A DNA stretch of 64,000 bases, from the NCBI RefSeq assembly GCF_029016485.1, contig NZ_CP092107.1:558001-622000 (forward strand), given 5' to 3'. Source of the DNA: Vibrio sp. JC009. GTDB taxonomy: Bacteria > Pseudomonadota > Gammaproteobacteria > Enterobacterales > Vibrionaceae. The notes below the pieces were generated by a model. It ran no database searches. It was not told the DNA's origin and saw nothing but the letters and a program-made list of their open reading frames with translations. Shown one piece after another: positions 52,160-61,219 of this stretch. The position numbers and the translations under genes were made by a program. Each line of letters opens with the position of its first letter. Position 1 is the first letter of the stretch.

Positions 52160-54551
52160 TATCCATACTCTCGCTTAAGAAGGTTTCCAGATGCTCTTTC
52201 ACCTGCTCCGCTTCATAGACTATCTGTTCAATTAACTCAGCCACTTTATATTCCACTTCATCTTTAGCGGCTTTTTCCAACTGCTTTGAAAGCTTCGACA
52301 AATTGTGCGCACCGACATTGGCACTGCTGGACTTCAGCGAATGCGCCGCACCTGACAACTGTTCCAGGTCCCTGACATCTTTAAAAGTACAGAGGGAAGT
52401 GTCCAAATTTTCAAGGAACAGATTTGCAACTTTGTTAACCAGCACTGCAGATTTATCAGGATTCAGGTTGGCTATTTGTCTTAATGCACCTAATTCCAGC
52501 GGCTCAGAAGCCGTTTTGCTGTATACCGGCTGAGCGGACTTCAGATCTTTATCCAGGATTTTTTCTCTTGGAATATCCAGCCTTGTTGCGATTGCCTCAT
52601 AAAGTTGCACGATTGAGAGTGGTTTGCTCAGATATCCGTTCATTCCCGATTCAGTGCAGCGCTCAATATCACCGGGCATCGCATTTGCCGTTAATGCAAT
52701 AACAGGAATAGGGGCAGAGGTTTTTACCGTTGCTTCATATTCTCGAATAAGCCTGGTGGCGCACAGCCCATCCATAACCGGCATCTGAACGTCCATAAGA
52801 ACAAGGTCATACACACTATTTTGCAGTAGCCTGAGTGCCTCGCGGCCATTCTCAGCCATATCACACTGAAGCCCCAGTTTTTCAAGCATAATTGAGGCAA
52901 CTTCCTGGTTTACCGGGTTGTCCTCTGCAACCAGAATTCTGAATGGATAATCAAAGCGGTGCGGTTCCGACTCCAGCAGCTCCTGCCCCTCTTCTGGCCC
53001 CGCCCCTGACGTTTCTGCTAATCTCTCATTTTTCACAAAGTCAGTGAGTAAGGATTTCTCCATCGGCACCTCTATCCAGAAGCAACTGCCTATCCCAACC
53101 TCTGAATACAGTCCGATTTTTCCGTCCATTAACGAAACAATGCTTTTTACGATTGCCAAGCCAAGTCCGGTACCGCCGTACTGACGGGTAGTGGAACTGT
53201 CCTCCTGAGAAAAGGAAGAAAAAATCAGTTCCTGTTTACTCTTTTGTACGCCGATGCCTGTATCTTCAACTTCAAAGCGAATAAGCTCTGCACCGTTAAC
53301 CTGAACGGGTTTAGCCCGCAATACCACCTTACCTTTTTCGGTAAATTTGATGGCGTTGTTTAACAGGTTAACCAATATCTGTCTCAGCCTTACCGGGTCG
53401 CCCACATACCCTGTTCCTATTTCCGGATGAACAGAAATAATCAGCTCCAGCCCCTTATTTGTGGCCTGTTCAAGGAAGAAGCCAGATATCTCCTCAACAA
53501 CTTCTCTCAGGCTAAAATCCACTTTTTCCAGCGTTAGCTTTCCTGCTTCAATCTTAGAAAAATCGAGAATATCGTTAATGATATTTAAAAGGTTGTGGCC
53601 CGACTGATGAACAAGTTTAGTCAGGTGCTTCTGCTTGTTGTTTAGCTCACTGGTGGAAAGCAGCTCCGTCATTCCCAGAATGCCGTTCATAGGTGTACGG
53701 ATTTCATGGCTCATTGTGGCCAGAAACTCACTTTTAGCTTTGTTGGCGGCCTCGGCACGCTCTTTTTCCAGAGTCAGCTCTTCTGTCCGCTTTTCTACTT
53801 CATCTTCAAGGTGATCCCTGTGCCTGGCCAGCTCGGTATCCCGCTGCTCTATCTGCTCAAGCATCAGGTTGAACCCCTTCATTAACGAACCTATCTCATC
53901 ATCTCTGTCTGCATCGATTCTGACCTGGTAATTTTTATGTTCTGATACCTCTTCCATAACAGAAGTAAGATAAGAGACAGGTTGTGAAATATTACGCTGC
54001 ATTCTTTCAGACAAAATAAAAGCAAGAATCATACTGACAATAATGCAGCCAATGCCGAAAGTAACCTGTAGCGTAATCTGGCTATTTATTTCATTCATAT
54101 CATTGACCAACACAATATGACCAATAATAAATCCTTCAAACAGTATGGGTTCAATATGAACCATAAGGCCATCAAAGCCGCCAACAAACAGCTGACCAAA
54201 ACCGATTTCTGACCAGTCTAACTTCTGTGATGCAATAAAACCCGGTTTTACATACTCTGCCAACAATGTCTGGTGAGCGGTATATATTCGACCTAAGACG
54301 TTATCCGGCTTTGTTATCAGGCTGTCCAGAATTTCCTGCGCAGCATCAGCATCTTCAAAACTGACCGATGCTGTGCTTTGCGACGCCAGAATTTTCGCCA
54401 CAGTGTTAATCTGGCTCTCAGATGTATAGTAAATATGGTCATATTCCAGAATACCGTTAACCAGTGTGATAAGCACAGCAACCAGGCAACCGGAAATTAA
54501 TCCGATTGCAGTCAGTCTGGTACGAAGTGAAAATGATTTTTTTGCAGCCAT
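52140..54551 (-). CDS. Hybrid sensor kinase with CHASE8-like sensor, HAMP, HisKA, REC and HPT
   Basis: 803 residues from ATG 54551 (AAGGTGA upstream). Two membrane helices flank a periplasmic CHASE8-like region ([25 protein letters not shown]), then HAMP, coiled coil, HisKA ([15 protein letters not shown]), ATPase ([15 protein letters not shown]), receiver ([12 protein letters not shown]) and HPT ([12 protein letters not shown], phospho-His). A complete phosphorelay in one chain. YfiR-type and TonB-receptor genes lie directly upstream in the same operon. Confidence 0.88.
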   Translation of the reverse strand: MAAKKSFSLRTRLTAIGLISGCLVAVLITLVNGILEYDHIYYTSESQINTVAKILASQSTASVSFEDADAAQEILDSLITKPDNVLGRIYTAHQTLLAEYVKPGFIASQKLDWSEIGFGQLFVGGFDGLMVHIEPILFEGFIIGHIVLVNDMNEINSQITLQVTFGIGCIIVSMILAFILSERMQRNISQPVSYLTSVMEEVSEHKNYQVRIDADRDDEIGSLMKGFNLMLEQIEQRDTELARHRDHLEDEVEKRTEELTLEKERAEAANKAKSEFLATMSHEIRTPMNGILGMTELLSTSELNNKQKHLTKLVHQSGHNLLNIINDILDFSKIEAGKLTLEKVDFSLREVVEEISGFFLEQATNKGLELIISVHPEIGTGYVGDPVRLRQILVNLLNNAIKFTEKGKVVLRAKPVQVNGAELIRFEVEDTGIGVQKSKQELIFSSFSQEDSSTTRQYGGTGLGLAIVKSIVSLMDGKIGLYSEVGIGSCFWIEVPMEKSLLTDFVKNERLAETSGAGPEEGQELLESEPHRFDYPFRILVAEDNPVNQEVASIMLEKLGLQCDMAENGREALRLLQNSVYDLVLMDVQMPVMDGLCATRLIREYEATVKTSAPIPVIALTANAMPGDIERCTESGMNGYLSKPLSIVQLYEAIATRLDIPREKILDKDLKSAQPVYSKTASEPLELGALRQIANLNPDKSAVLVNKVANLFLENLDTSLCTFKDVRDLEQLSGAAHSLKSSSANVGAHNLSKLSKQLEKAAKDEVEYKVAELIEQIVYEAEQVKEHLETFLSESMDNEAKQA

Positions 54552-54555
54552 AGAG

Positions 54556-55110
54556 TCACCTTGAGCCGTCAATAAGTATTCCAAGCTTTAATAGCTTAGA
54601 ACTAAATTCAACAGGTTGCTTATGAACATAGTTTTTATCAATCTCAAACCTGAGCTTTCCGCTACGCTCAACCAAATTAATAATTCCGCCACTTCGCATA
54701 AATTTGTCATTATCACTAATGGTGACAACACCCCGGCCTGCCACCTGCTGCAGAATATAGCGATAGCGGCGGCTTTCTGCGGGAGAGACATAAAGCATAT
54801 GACAAGCTTCGAATTCATGGACCTTGTCCGGATAGCTAATCTGAATGGGGTGCATTCCCAGCGTCCTGCCATACATTGCGGAAAGTGCCTGCACCACATC
54901 ATTCTCACCGAACAGGCAGATATTCAGAGCGGCATCGGCAGAGGAAAGCTTCCATTCAGGCCAACGGGTAAACCTGCCGATATTGTAAATATAGGCGGCT
55001 TTCAGCTCGGCCAGAGTCTTGGTTGCAGCCAGAGGAATACCGGCAGTGAGCATCATACTCATGCCGAGTAAGGTCAGCACATTTATCAGTTTGACCTTAA
55101 ACTTTCCCAT
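54556..55110 (-). CDS. YfiR/DUF4154 periplasmic protein
   Basis: 184 residues with a signal peptide (cleavage near PLA/ATK). [16 protein letters not shown] and [11 protein letters not shown] are the family's signature; [36 protein letters not shown] is the conserved end. YfiR proteins modulate membrane cyclases or kinases from the periplasm. It stands between the TonB receptor and the kinase, separated from each by only a few bases, so it probably conveys a signal from receptor to kinase. Confidence 0.85.
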   Translation of the reverse strand: MGKFKVKLINVLTLLGMSMMLTAGIPLAATKTLAELKAAYIYNIGRFTRWPEWKLSSADAALNICLFGENDVVQALSAMYGRTLGMHPIQISYPDKVHEFEACHMLYVSPAESRRYRYILQQVAGRGVVTISDNDKFMRSGGIINLVERSGKLRFEIDKNYVHKQPVEFSSKLLKLGILIDGSR

Positions 55111-55118
55111 AGCCTTAT

Positions 55119-57137
55119 CTACCAGCTAACCGAAATATCTGCATATACACTCCGTTCAAGCTCCGAGGCTCGTCTCCAGGTTCCCTCCATATACTCCAGA
55201 TGATGATCCTGAAGCAGGTTTCTGCCTGTAAGTGCCGTATTCAGCCATTCATTTATCTGCCAGCCAATGCGCAAATCCATATCCGTATATGCATCAACAG
55301 TGTAGTCGTAACCATTAAACTTCCATGGCTGCTCATCGTTATAGAAGAGACGAACATCCAGCTCCCAGTCAGGTGTCAGGTTATAACTGGCCCATAGCGA
55401 TAACTGATGCTGCGGCACTCTGTCTTCATCCATGGAAATCACTATGTCACTAAACTCATTCGGGTCCGTGTCTTCCAGATGGATATCGATAAAGCTATAG
55501 CTAAACTGATACTTTGCATTCTCAGTTGCATACCAGGTAGTAGATAGCTCGCCACCATAACTGTAGCCTTCAATGTTGTTTACAAAGTAAAGTGGTGCTC
55601 GCAGAAAGGGCTGGCCGTTAATGCTGGTCAGCTCGTAACCGTCGTAGGTATAACTGCGGAGATTGCTGTAGTCGTTGTAAAAAAGCGCCAGATCCATCGC
55701 CACCTTTTCAACCGGCTGCCAGCGGATCCCGGCCTCATATGCAATCAGATGTTCGGATTCATAGTCATCACTTCCCGACACCTGCATAAACACAGGCAAC
55801 GGAGAAGCGCTGCCCGGCGGATACGCCGCCATGGATAAGACAGTATCAGTCTCTCCTCGCGAAGGAATACGCGATGCGCGGGCGATAGCGCCCCAAACTG
55901 TCATGTCATCATCAGGTACCCAACTGACACGGATATTGGGCTGAACTTCCACATCGCTGTAACTATTCCCTTCTATCTTTGTGCCCAAAGTAAAAGAGAG
56001 ATCCTGATCAGGAAAGCGGATCGTATCCTGAGCAAACAGGTTCCAGATACCATAGATGCTTTTCGAATCATCAACCGAAATCCAGGCACCATTTTCCAGT
56101 ACATTACGGCCCCAGCGGTATCCCCCTCCCCAGACAACCTCATGGTTATCGGCCGGTACTAACTGATGCTGGAAACTGAGATCAAGGGTATCCAGTTGTT
56201 CGTCATACCTGATCTCTTCCCGGTTATAGAAGTCATACCAAACGTTAACACTAAACTCAGAGTCCAGCCCGGTATGCTGAACCCAGCGCGCTTGTAGATT
56301 TCCGCCCTCTGTTTTCATTTTGCTTTGGTTTAATTCAAAGCCAAAGGGAGACTCATAAAGAGGAATATTCAGTTCCTGATCTATATCGGTTTTGTAGAGA
56401 TCACCATTTACCGTCAGGCTGGCATCACGGAAGCCGTGATGATCCAGGCGGAATCCGCTTCTGAGATACTCCCCGTCATTTTGCTGGGAGTCACCGCTTG
56501 CGGAGCTGGCAGAATCAAGCTGCTTCCCCTTGGCGTAGACTTTAAGGTGAGTAGTCCCATTTAGGTTACCCCCTTGCCTGACAGAGACTAAACCCTGAAG
56601 CTCATTACCATAGGCAACCCTTGCCTGCCCCCCATGAGTATCGCATGAACCTTTGGTAATAATGTTAATCACACCGTTAACTGCATTGGTCCCCCAAAGC
56701 GTTGCACCCGGCCCGCGAATCACCTCTATTCGCTCTATGTCTGCCATCACGTAATCATGATTTTCCCAGTACACACCTGAATAGGTCGGCGTATAGATAC
56801 TGCGCCCGTCAATCATAACCAAAAGCTTGTTTGCCAGCCTGCCGCCAAAGCCACGAACCCCGATTGACCATTTATTGGAGTCAATCTGAGCGGCATAAAC
56901 TCCCGGCACCAGCCTTAGTGCTTCGGGAATGCTTGTCGCTCCGGAGCGACGAATTTCTGTTTGAGTAACCACATGTACAGCTGCTGCTGCCTGAGATAAC
57001 TTCTCTGCTCTTTTACTCACAGAGGTTACTTCTATTTCCATCAGCTCATCAAAACTTAAATCGGTAAAGTCCTGAGCAAAGCTATTGGCAGCAATCCCAA
57101 GCGGTAGAAAACAAATTATCCCTGTCAGTTTCGACAT
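55119..57137 (-). CDS. TonB-dependent outer-membrane receptor
   Basis: 672 residues with a signal peptide (cleavage SFA/QDF). The N-terminal plug is TDLSFDELMEIEVTSVSKRAEKLSQAAAAVHVVTQTEI, a TonB-box-like region plus plug (RGPGATLWGTNAVNGVINIITKGS). The rest alternates beta strands and ends in aromatic (DISVSW), as in outer-membrane barrels. Ligand unknown. The operon with YfiR and kinase recurs in proteobacteria and suggests a sensing receptor rather than only uptake. No Fur box was found in the upstream 330 bases. Confidence 0.88.
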   Translation of the reverse strand: MSKLTGIICFLPLGIAANSFAQDFTDLSFDELMEIEVTSVSKRAEKLSQAAAAVHVVTQTEIRRSGATSIPEALRLVPGVYAAQIDSNKWSIGVRGFGGRLANKLLVMIDGRSIYTPTYSGVYWENHDYVMADIERIEVIRGPGATLWGTNAVNGVINIITKGSCDTHGGQARVAYGNELQGLVSVRQGGNLNGTTHLKVYAKGKQLDSASSASGDSQQNDGEYLRSGFRLDHHGFRDASLTVNGDLYKTDIDQELNIPLYESPFGFELNQSKMKTEGGNLQARWVQHTGLDSEFSVNVWYDFYNREEIRYDEQLDTLDLSFQHQLVPADNHEVVWGGGYRWGRNVLENGAWISVDDSKSIYGIWNLFAQDTIRFPDQDLSFTLGTKIEGNSYSDVEVQPNIRVSWVPDDDMTVWGAIARASRIPSRGETDTVLSMAAYPPGSASPLPVFMQVSGSDDYESEHLIAYEAGIRWQPVEKVAMDLALFYNDYSNLRSYTYDGYELTSINGQPFLRAPLYFVNNIEGYSYGGELSTTWYATENAKYQFSYSFIDIHLEDTDPNEFSDIVISMDEDRVPQHQLSLWASYNLTPDWELDVRLFYNDEQPWKFNGYDYTVDAYTDMDLRIGWQINEWLNTALTGRNLLQDHHLEYMEGTWRRASELERSVYADISVSW

Positions 57138-57473
57138 AGTTGTTCCACGCTTAATTTTTACTAAAGTTTTATGCTATTGAGTTTGTTGTCAATTTAATCA
57201 CATATCATTCCAGCTAATAGAATAGATGAACCTCTTCTTGATTTACAAAATAATCACAAACCGTTTACATAAATCAGAGTTTAGTCAGGTTAAGGAATGT
57301 AACAGGGGTGTAAATTTCATTTACTCAAGGGCTCATTAGCATTTCCTTGAATAACTATTTAACCCTGTCTACGCTGATATTAATACGAATGGGGTAGCAA
57401 CTGTCCGTTGGCAAATAATTAAGTAAAGAATCAATAATTCTAATTAACAGGGCCATGGTATTTAAGGGATGAT
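57138..57473. other. Divergent promoter region, TonB receptor / Cache-GGDEF
   Basis: 336 AT-rich bases without an open frame. No Fur, FNR or clear palindrome was found. A good ribosome-binding site (AAGGGAT) precedes the cyclase start. Confidence 0.5.
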
Positions 57474-59438
57474 ATGACAGCGAAGAGAATTCATCTGAAA
57501 AGCAAAATATACCGGTATTTCTCTATGAGTGCGCTCATTCCGATACTGGTGATTGAAATTGCTTTAATTATCCTCTACTTCGGCGTTAATAATCTGGTTG
57601 CGATGCGCACTCAAGACGTGCTGAAAAGTGCCTATGTCTCTGAGCTGGACACCATAGGCAAACTGGAAGCGGAAATACTCAGCCGCAAACTGGATAACAT
57701 TTCTGCGCTCTCTTATCTGATGCAACAGCAAAACCAGTGGGTATTTCAATCTCTGGATGATTGTATTCTTCCTGCCGGTGAACCAAAATTTGAACGCCAC
57801 GCTAATGGTTCCCTGTATAAAAGTACTCAGAACGGCGGGGCTTCCGTTTACCTCTCTTCCACTACCGAACTCTCATCGGATGTAAGAAAGAAACTGCGCT
57901 GTACTGAAATGATGGACCCTTTCTTTCTGTGGCTGACGGAATCGAATCCTCTGATTGTTCAGGCTTATTTTAACAGCTGGGACAATATGAACCGCCTTTA
58001 CCCGCCCATACCGGATGCTCCGCAGACTTACGGTCCGACACTGCATATGGAAGGGTTCAACTTTTACTATAAAGCAGATAAACAGCACAATCCTTCCGGC
58101 GGCCCGGTCTGGACCAAAGCTTATCTTGACCCGGCAGGTCAGGGCTGGATGGTTTCCAATGTTATTCCTATTTATAACAACGGATTTCTTGAAGGTGTCA
58201 GCGGTATCGATATTACTGTGGAAACACTGATAACCCAGTTGATGTCTCAGAGTATCGCCGGGGAAAACAAAATACTGTTTATCGATAACGAGGGTGACAT
58301 ACTGGCCATGTCCGATGAAGTATCCGAGTTTATCGGCCTTCAGGAACTAACCGAACACAATTACACCGGCAATATCGAAACCACTGTCTATAAGCCGAAC
58401 AACTATAATATTTTCCAGTTGGGCACTCATCTGCAAAACCCTGACTTCCGGGAGAAATTTGTCAGCAAAGAGCCTCTGTTTACCACTGAGATAAACCAAC
58501 AGAGATACATTGTCAGTCAGAACCTGATCCCTTCCACCGGCTGGCGGATTGTGATACTGCTGCAGCAGGAAGCACTATTAGCTCCGGTCAGTGAACTGGA
58601 ATCCTTTGCGACCTTCCTAGGCAGCATAGCCATTATGGTGATGGTGATATTTTATCTGCTGTTCTTTGCCTATATTTCTAAGAAATCCAGTAAGTTGTCG
58701 CGGCTGATTAGTGACCCTCTGTCTCAGTTGGTCAGCTACACCCGAAAACTGCAGAAGCATCAGCACCTCTCTGAACTGGAACGGTCAGAAATTATCGAAA
58801 TCGATGATCTGAACAACAACTTTAACCAGTTGAAGTCTGAGCTGCATACCCGGACTCAGGAGCTGGTAATGAGTCAATTGGCGGAAAATATGGCCCGGGA
58901 AGAGAAAGACCTGATAGAAAAACTCAGCTATACCGATCACCTGACCGGCATCAGTAACAGAAGACATATAGAAAAACTGCTCAATAAAGAGATAACCCGC
59001 AACGAACGGATTCCTGATGGATTTGGCGTGATCCTGGTGGATCTGGACCACTTTAAAAGAATCAATGATACCCTGGGCCACGCCGCAGGGGATTCCTGCC
59101 TGAGCCAGACAGCCGAGATATTCTATAACCGGATACGTAATACCGACAGCGTCGGACGCTGGGGAGGCGAGGAGTTTATTGTTCTTTGCCCTGTCGTTAC
59201 TCAGGAGGGGCTTATCTCTCTGGCAGACGATCTGCGAACATCCATGAAACATGTACAAATGCCGGAGAACTATTCTGTCACAGCCAGTTTCGGCTGCGCC
59301 ATCTATGAGCCGGGAGAGAAACTGGAACAGCTGATTATCCGCGCCGATATGGCTCTGTACACGGCAAAAGACGACGGACGAAACCGCTGTGTATTTAAAG
59401 ATCAAACAGCCGTCAACCAGATTTCATCAGTTATATAA
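57474..59438 (+). CDS. Membrane diguanylate cyclase, dCache-GGDEF
   Basis: 654 residues. Two membrane helices (about 15-40 and 375-400) enclose a dCache_1-type sensor (GPVWTKAYLDPAGQGWMVSNVIPIYNNGFLEGVSGIDITVETLI). A HAMP-like and coiled-coil linker leads to GGDEF with intact GRWGGEEF; an RxxD site (RNTD) lies five residues before. An active c-di-GMP synthase is expected. Divergent from the signalling operon; the ligand is unknown. Confidence 0.9.
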   Translation: MTAKRIHLKSKIYRYFSMSALIPILVIEIALIILYFGVNNLVAMRTQDVLKSAYVSELDTIGKLEAEILSRKLDNISALSYLMQQQNQWVFQSLDDCILPAGEPKFERHANGSLYKSTQNGGASVYLSSTTELSSDVRKKLRCTEMMDPFFLWLTESNPLIVQAYFNSWDNMNRLYPPIPDAPQTYGPTLHMEGFNFYYKADKQHNPSGGPVWTKAYLDPAGQGWMVSNVIPIYNNGFLEGVSGIDITVETLITQLMSQSIAGENKILFIDNEGDILAMSDEVSEFIGLQELTEHNYTGNIETTVYKPNNYNIFQLGTHLQNPDFREKFVSKEPLFTTEINQQRYIVSQNLIPSTGWRIVILLQQEALLAPVSELESFATFLGSIAIMVMVIFYLLFFAYISKKSSKLSRLISDPLSQLVSYTRKLQKHQHLSELERSEIIEIDDLNNNFNQLKSELHTRTQELVMSQLAENMAREEKDLIEKLSYTDHLTGISNRRHIEKLLNKEITRNERIPDGFGVILVDLDHFKRINDTLGHAAGDSCLSQTAEIFYNRIRNTDSVGRWGGEEFIVLCPVVTQEGLISLADDLRTSMKHVQMPENYSVTASFGCAIYEPGEKLEQLIIRADMALYTAKDDGRNRCVFKDQTAVNQISSVI

Positions 59439-59462
59439 ACCTCAAGTTAGTCATCTCTTATG

Positions 59463-59494
59463 CCGGGACAGCTGATAAACGTCAGATGTCCCGG
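59463..59494. terminator. Hairpin after Cache-GGDEF gene
   Basis: CCGGGACA (59463-59470) pairs with TGTCCCGG (59487-59494), 24 bases after the stop codon; no strong T-run. Confidence 0.45.
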
Positions 59495-59499
59495 TGCAG

Positions 59500-59513
59500 T
59501 TGATAAAGATCAA
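59500..59513. promoter_or_regulatory. FNR box upstream of FMN-polyferredoxin/nifJ operon
   Basis: TTGAT-AAAG-ATCAA, a perfect FNR/CRP-family anaerobic site, about 195 bases before the ATG at 59707. Anaerobic activation of the operon is likely. Confidence 0.72.
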
Positions 59514-59706
59514 CCCCGCCTGATTACGGACCGTTTTTACCCGAAATGAACTTGGATCTACCTTTATACCGACCGGCATATAACTACCATTAGGGCTATA
59601 TTCAATCAGTTTAATTTTATTACATTTCTTCTTAAGCACTGGTCTTGAAGCCAGAAGGAGAAGTGTTCTGCGTTGGGGCAGATTTTACCCTTCAGGTAGG
59701 TAGTTC

Positions 59707-60972
59707 ATGGCAAGAAAATCCAAAAGAAAATCGAATCAGCTAGTCGAGAAATTCGCAGCTGTTGGTTCGCTGTTTTTACTTATTACAGCCTGGTGGTTTG
59801 GCGGTGTTGAGATATCTGCGCGTCAAATCACTATGCTTAACTCACTGGTTGAAGAAAACCAGCAACTAGTCCGGGTGGACGAGGGCCTGTATCAGGTTAT
59901 GCAAGGCGACGAGCAGAAAGCCTGGCTGGGCGTGGGTCAGGGTATCGGCTACGGCGGTGAGCTGAACGTAGCGATTCGTATGGATATGCAAGGCACCATA
60001 GCGCAAACCAGTATTCTTTCCATCAAAGACACCGCTTCCTATGTCAGCAAAGTGATAGAAAACGGACTGGTTAACAAAGTTCTGGGCGTGGCCGGCAAAA
60101 AGCAGGTTTCCGTTGATGCCATCAGCGGTGCTACCCTCTCTTCACGCGGTATTATCCAGGCTGTTAACGACGCGGCCGATCCTATCCGGGAAAAACTCTT
60201 CGGCTACCGGCTGAAAGAGCAGGCAAGCCCGCTTGATACTCTGGGTATGAACGATGCGCTGGCTGTGGTTATTTTTCTGCTGGCGGTATTTATCAGCCGC
60301 TCATCAAGCGTGCATAAAACCAAAATGCAGTGGGCTCTGATGCTGACTTCACTGGTTGCATTTGGCTTCCACTCTGCCTCACTTATTTCTTCTTCAACCA
60401 TGGGTATTCTTATCTCAGGCTCCTGGACTTCCGGTCTGGGTAACTACACGGCCATCATTCTTCTGGTAATGAGCATCGGCTATATCCTGATGTTTAATAA
60501 AAATATCTACTGCCAGATGATCTGCCCGATGGGCGTCACTCAGCAGTGTCTGGCAAAACTGACCAACCCGAAGGCTGTCAGCCTTAAGCATCAGGCATTT
60601 AAATGGTTCCCGAGGGGTATTCTGCTGGCAACACTGGCCGCAGGCCTTTACTTCAGAAATCCGGCAGCATTCAATTATGAGCCATTCGGAATCATGTTTG
60701 GCATGGTTGGTTCTATGTTCCTGTTTGTGCTTACCTTCCTGATCCTTATCACTTCGCTGGCTGTTCACCGCCCTTGGTGTAAGACCCTCTGCCCTATTTC
60801 TGCGATGACAGATTACATCGTATTTATGAAGGAGTGGTATAAGCAGGCCACTAAACCTAAGAAGAAAAAAGGGGCAAAAGCCGGAAAGAAAGAGCGCAAA
60901 CCGAAAAAAGCACCGGTTAATGACCGCCCTGCGCAAGAGCAGCCAATTGCAGTAAAGGTTGAGGAGGCCTGA
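59707..60972 (+). CDS. FMN-binding membrane polyferredoxin (NosR/RnfG-like)
   Basis: 421 residues. One helix, then a periplasmic FMN-binding domain with SGAT-type covalent flavin motif (DAISGATLSSRG, Thr near 143), then about five helices with Cys motifs CQMICPMG and CKTLCP. It ends in a Lys/Pro-rich tail. Compared with full NosR, the C-terminal double [4Fe-4S] domain is missing, so this is a short relative. It likely moves electrons between NifJ-derived ferredoxin, the quinone pool and the periplasm. An ApbE flavin transferase would be needed; none is in the window. Confidence 0.78.
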   Translation: MARKSKRKSNQLVEKFAAVGSLFLLITAWWFGGVEISARQITMLNSLVEENQQLVRVDEGLYQVMQGDEQKAWLGVGQGIGYGGELNVAIRMDMQGTIAQTSILSIKDTASYVSKVIENGLVNKVLGVAGKKQVSVDAISGATLSSRGIIQAVNDAADPIREKLFGYRLKEQASPLDTLGMNDALAVVIFLLAVFISRSSSVHKTKMQWALMLTSLVAFGFHSASLISSSTMGILISGSWTSGLGNYTAIILLVMSIGYILMFNKNIYCQMICPMGVTQQCLAKLTNPKAVSLKHQAFKWFPRGILLATLAAGLYFRNPAAFNYEPFGIMFGMVGSMFLFVLTFLILITSLAVHRPWCKTLCPISAMTDYIVFMKEWYKQATKPKKKKGAKAGKKERKPKKAPVNDRPAQEQPIAVKVEEA

Positions 60973-60974
60973 TC

Positions 60975-61199
60975 ATGATTAAGAATATCTTTTACGGATT
61001 CTACGCCGTACTGAGTGGCCTCATTCTGCTGACGCTGAGCCAGGATCTGAAATACAGCATGATGCAAAACAGCGCTACCCAGCCCCAGTATGTTTTTACC
61101 CAGAAATCGGATGAAAATGCCGAAAAGCGTAAACAGGAAGAGCTGGAAATCATCCGCCAGTGGGCCGAAGGTTACGACGCCAAAACTGTAAGACAATAA
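60975..61199 (+). CDS. Small membrane-anchored protein between polyferredoxin and nifJ
   Basis: 74 residues, ATG two bases after the previous stop. One N-terminal helix (FYGFYAVLSGLILLTLSQ), then a charged helical tail (EKRKQEELEIIRQWAEGYD). Likely an accessory of the polyferredoxin. Family not recognised. Confidence 0.65.
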   Translation: MIKNIFYGFYAVLSGLILLTLSQDLKYSMMQNSATQPQYVFTQKSDENAEKRKQEELEIIRQWAEGYDAKTVRQ

Positions 61200-61219
61200 T
61201 AAATTAAGGCCGGGCAATA

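Noticed and set aside
58785..59405. 206-codon minus-strand frame inside the Cache-GGDEF gene
   Set aside because: Antisense to the conserved GGDEF domain, without homology.
59451..59639. 62-codon minus-strand frame between cyclase and polyferredoxin genes
   Set aside because: It overlaps the hairpin and the FNR box; no family resemblance.
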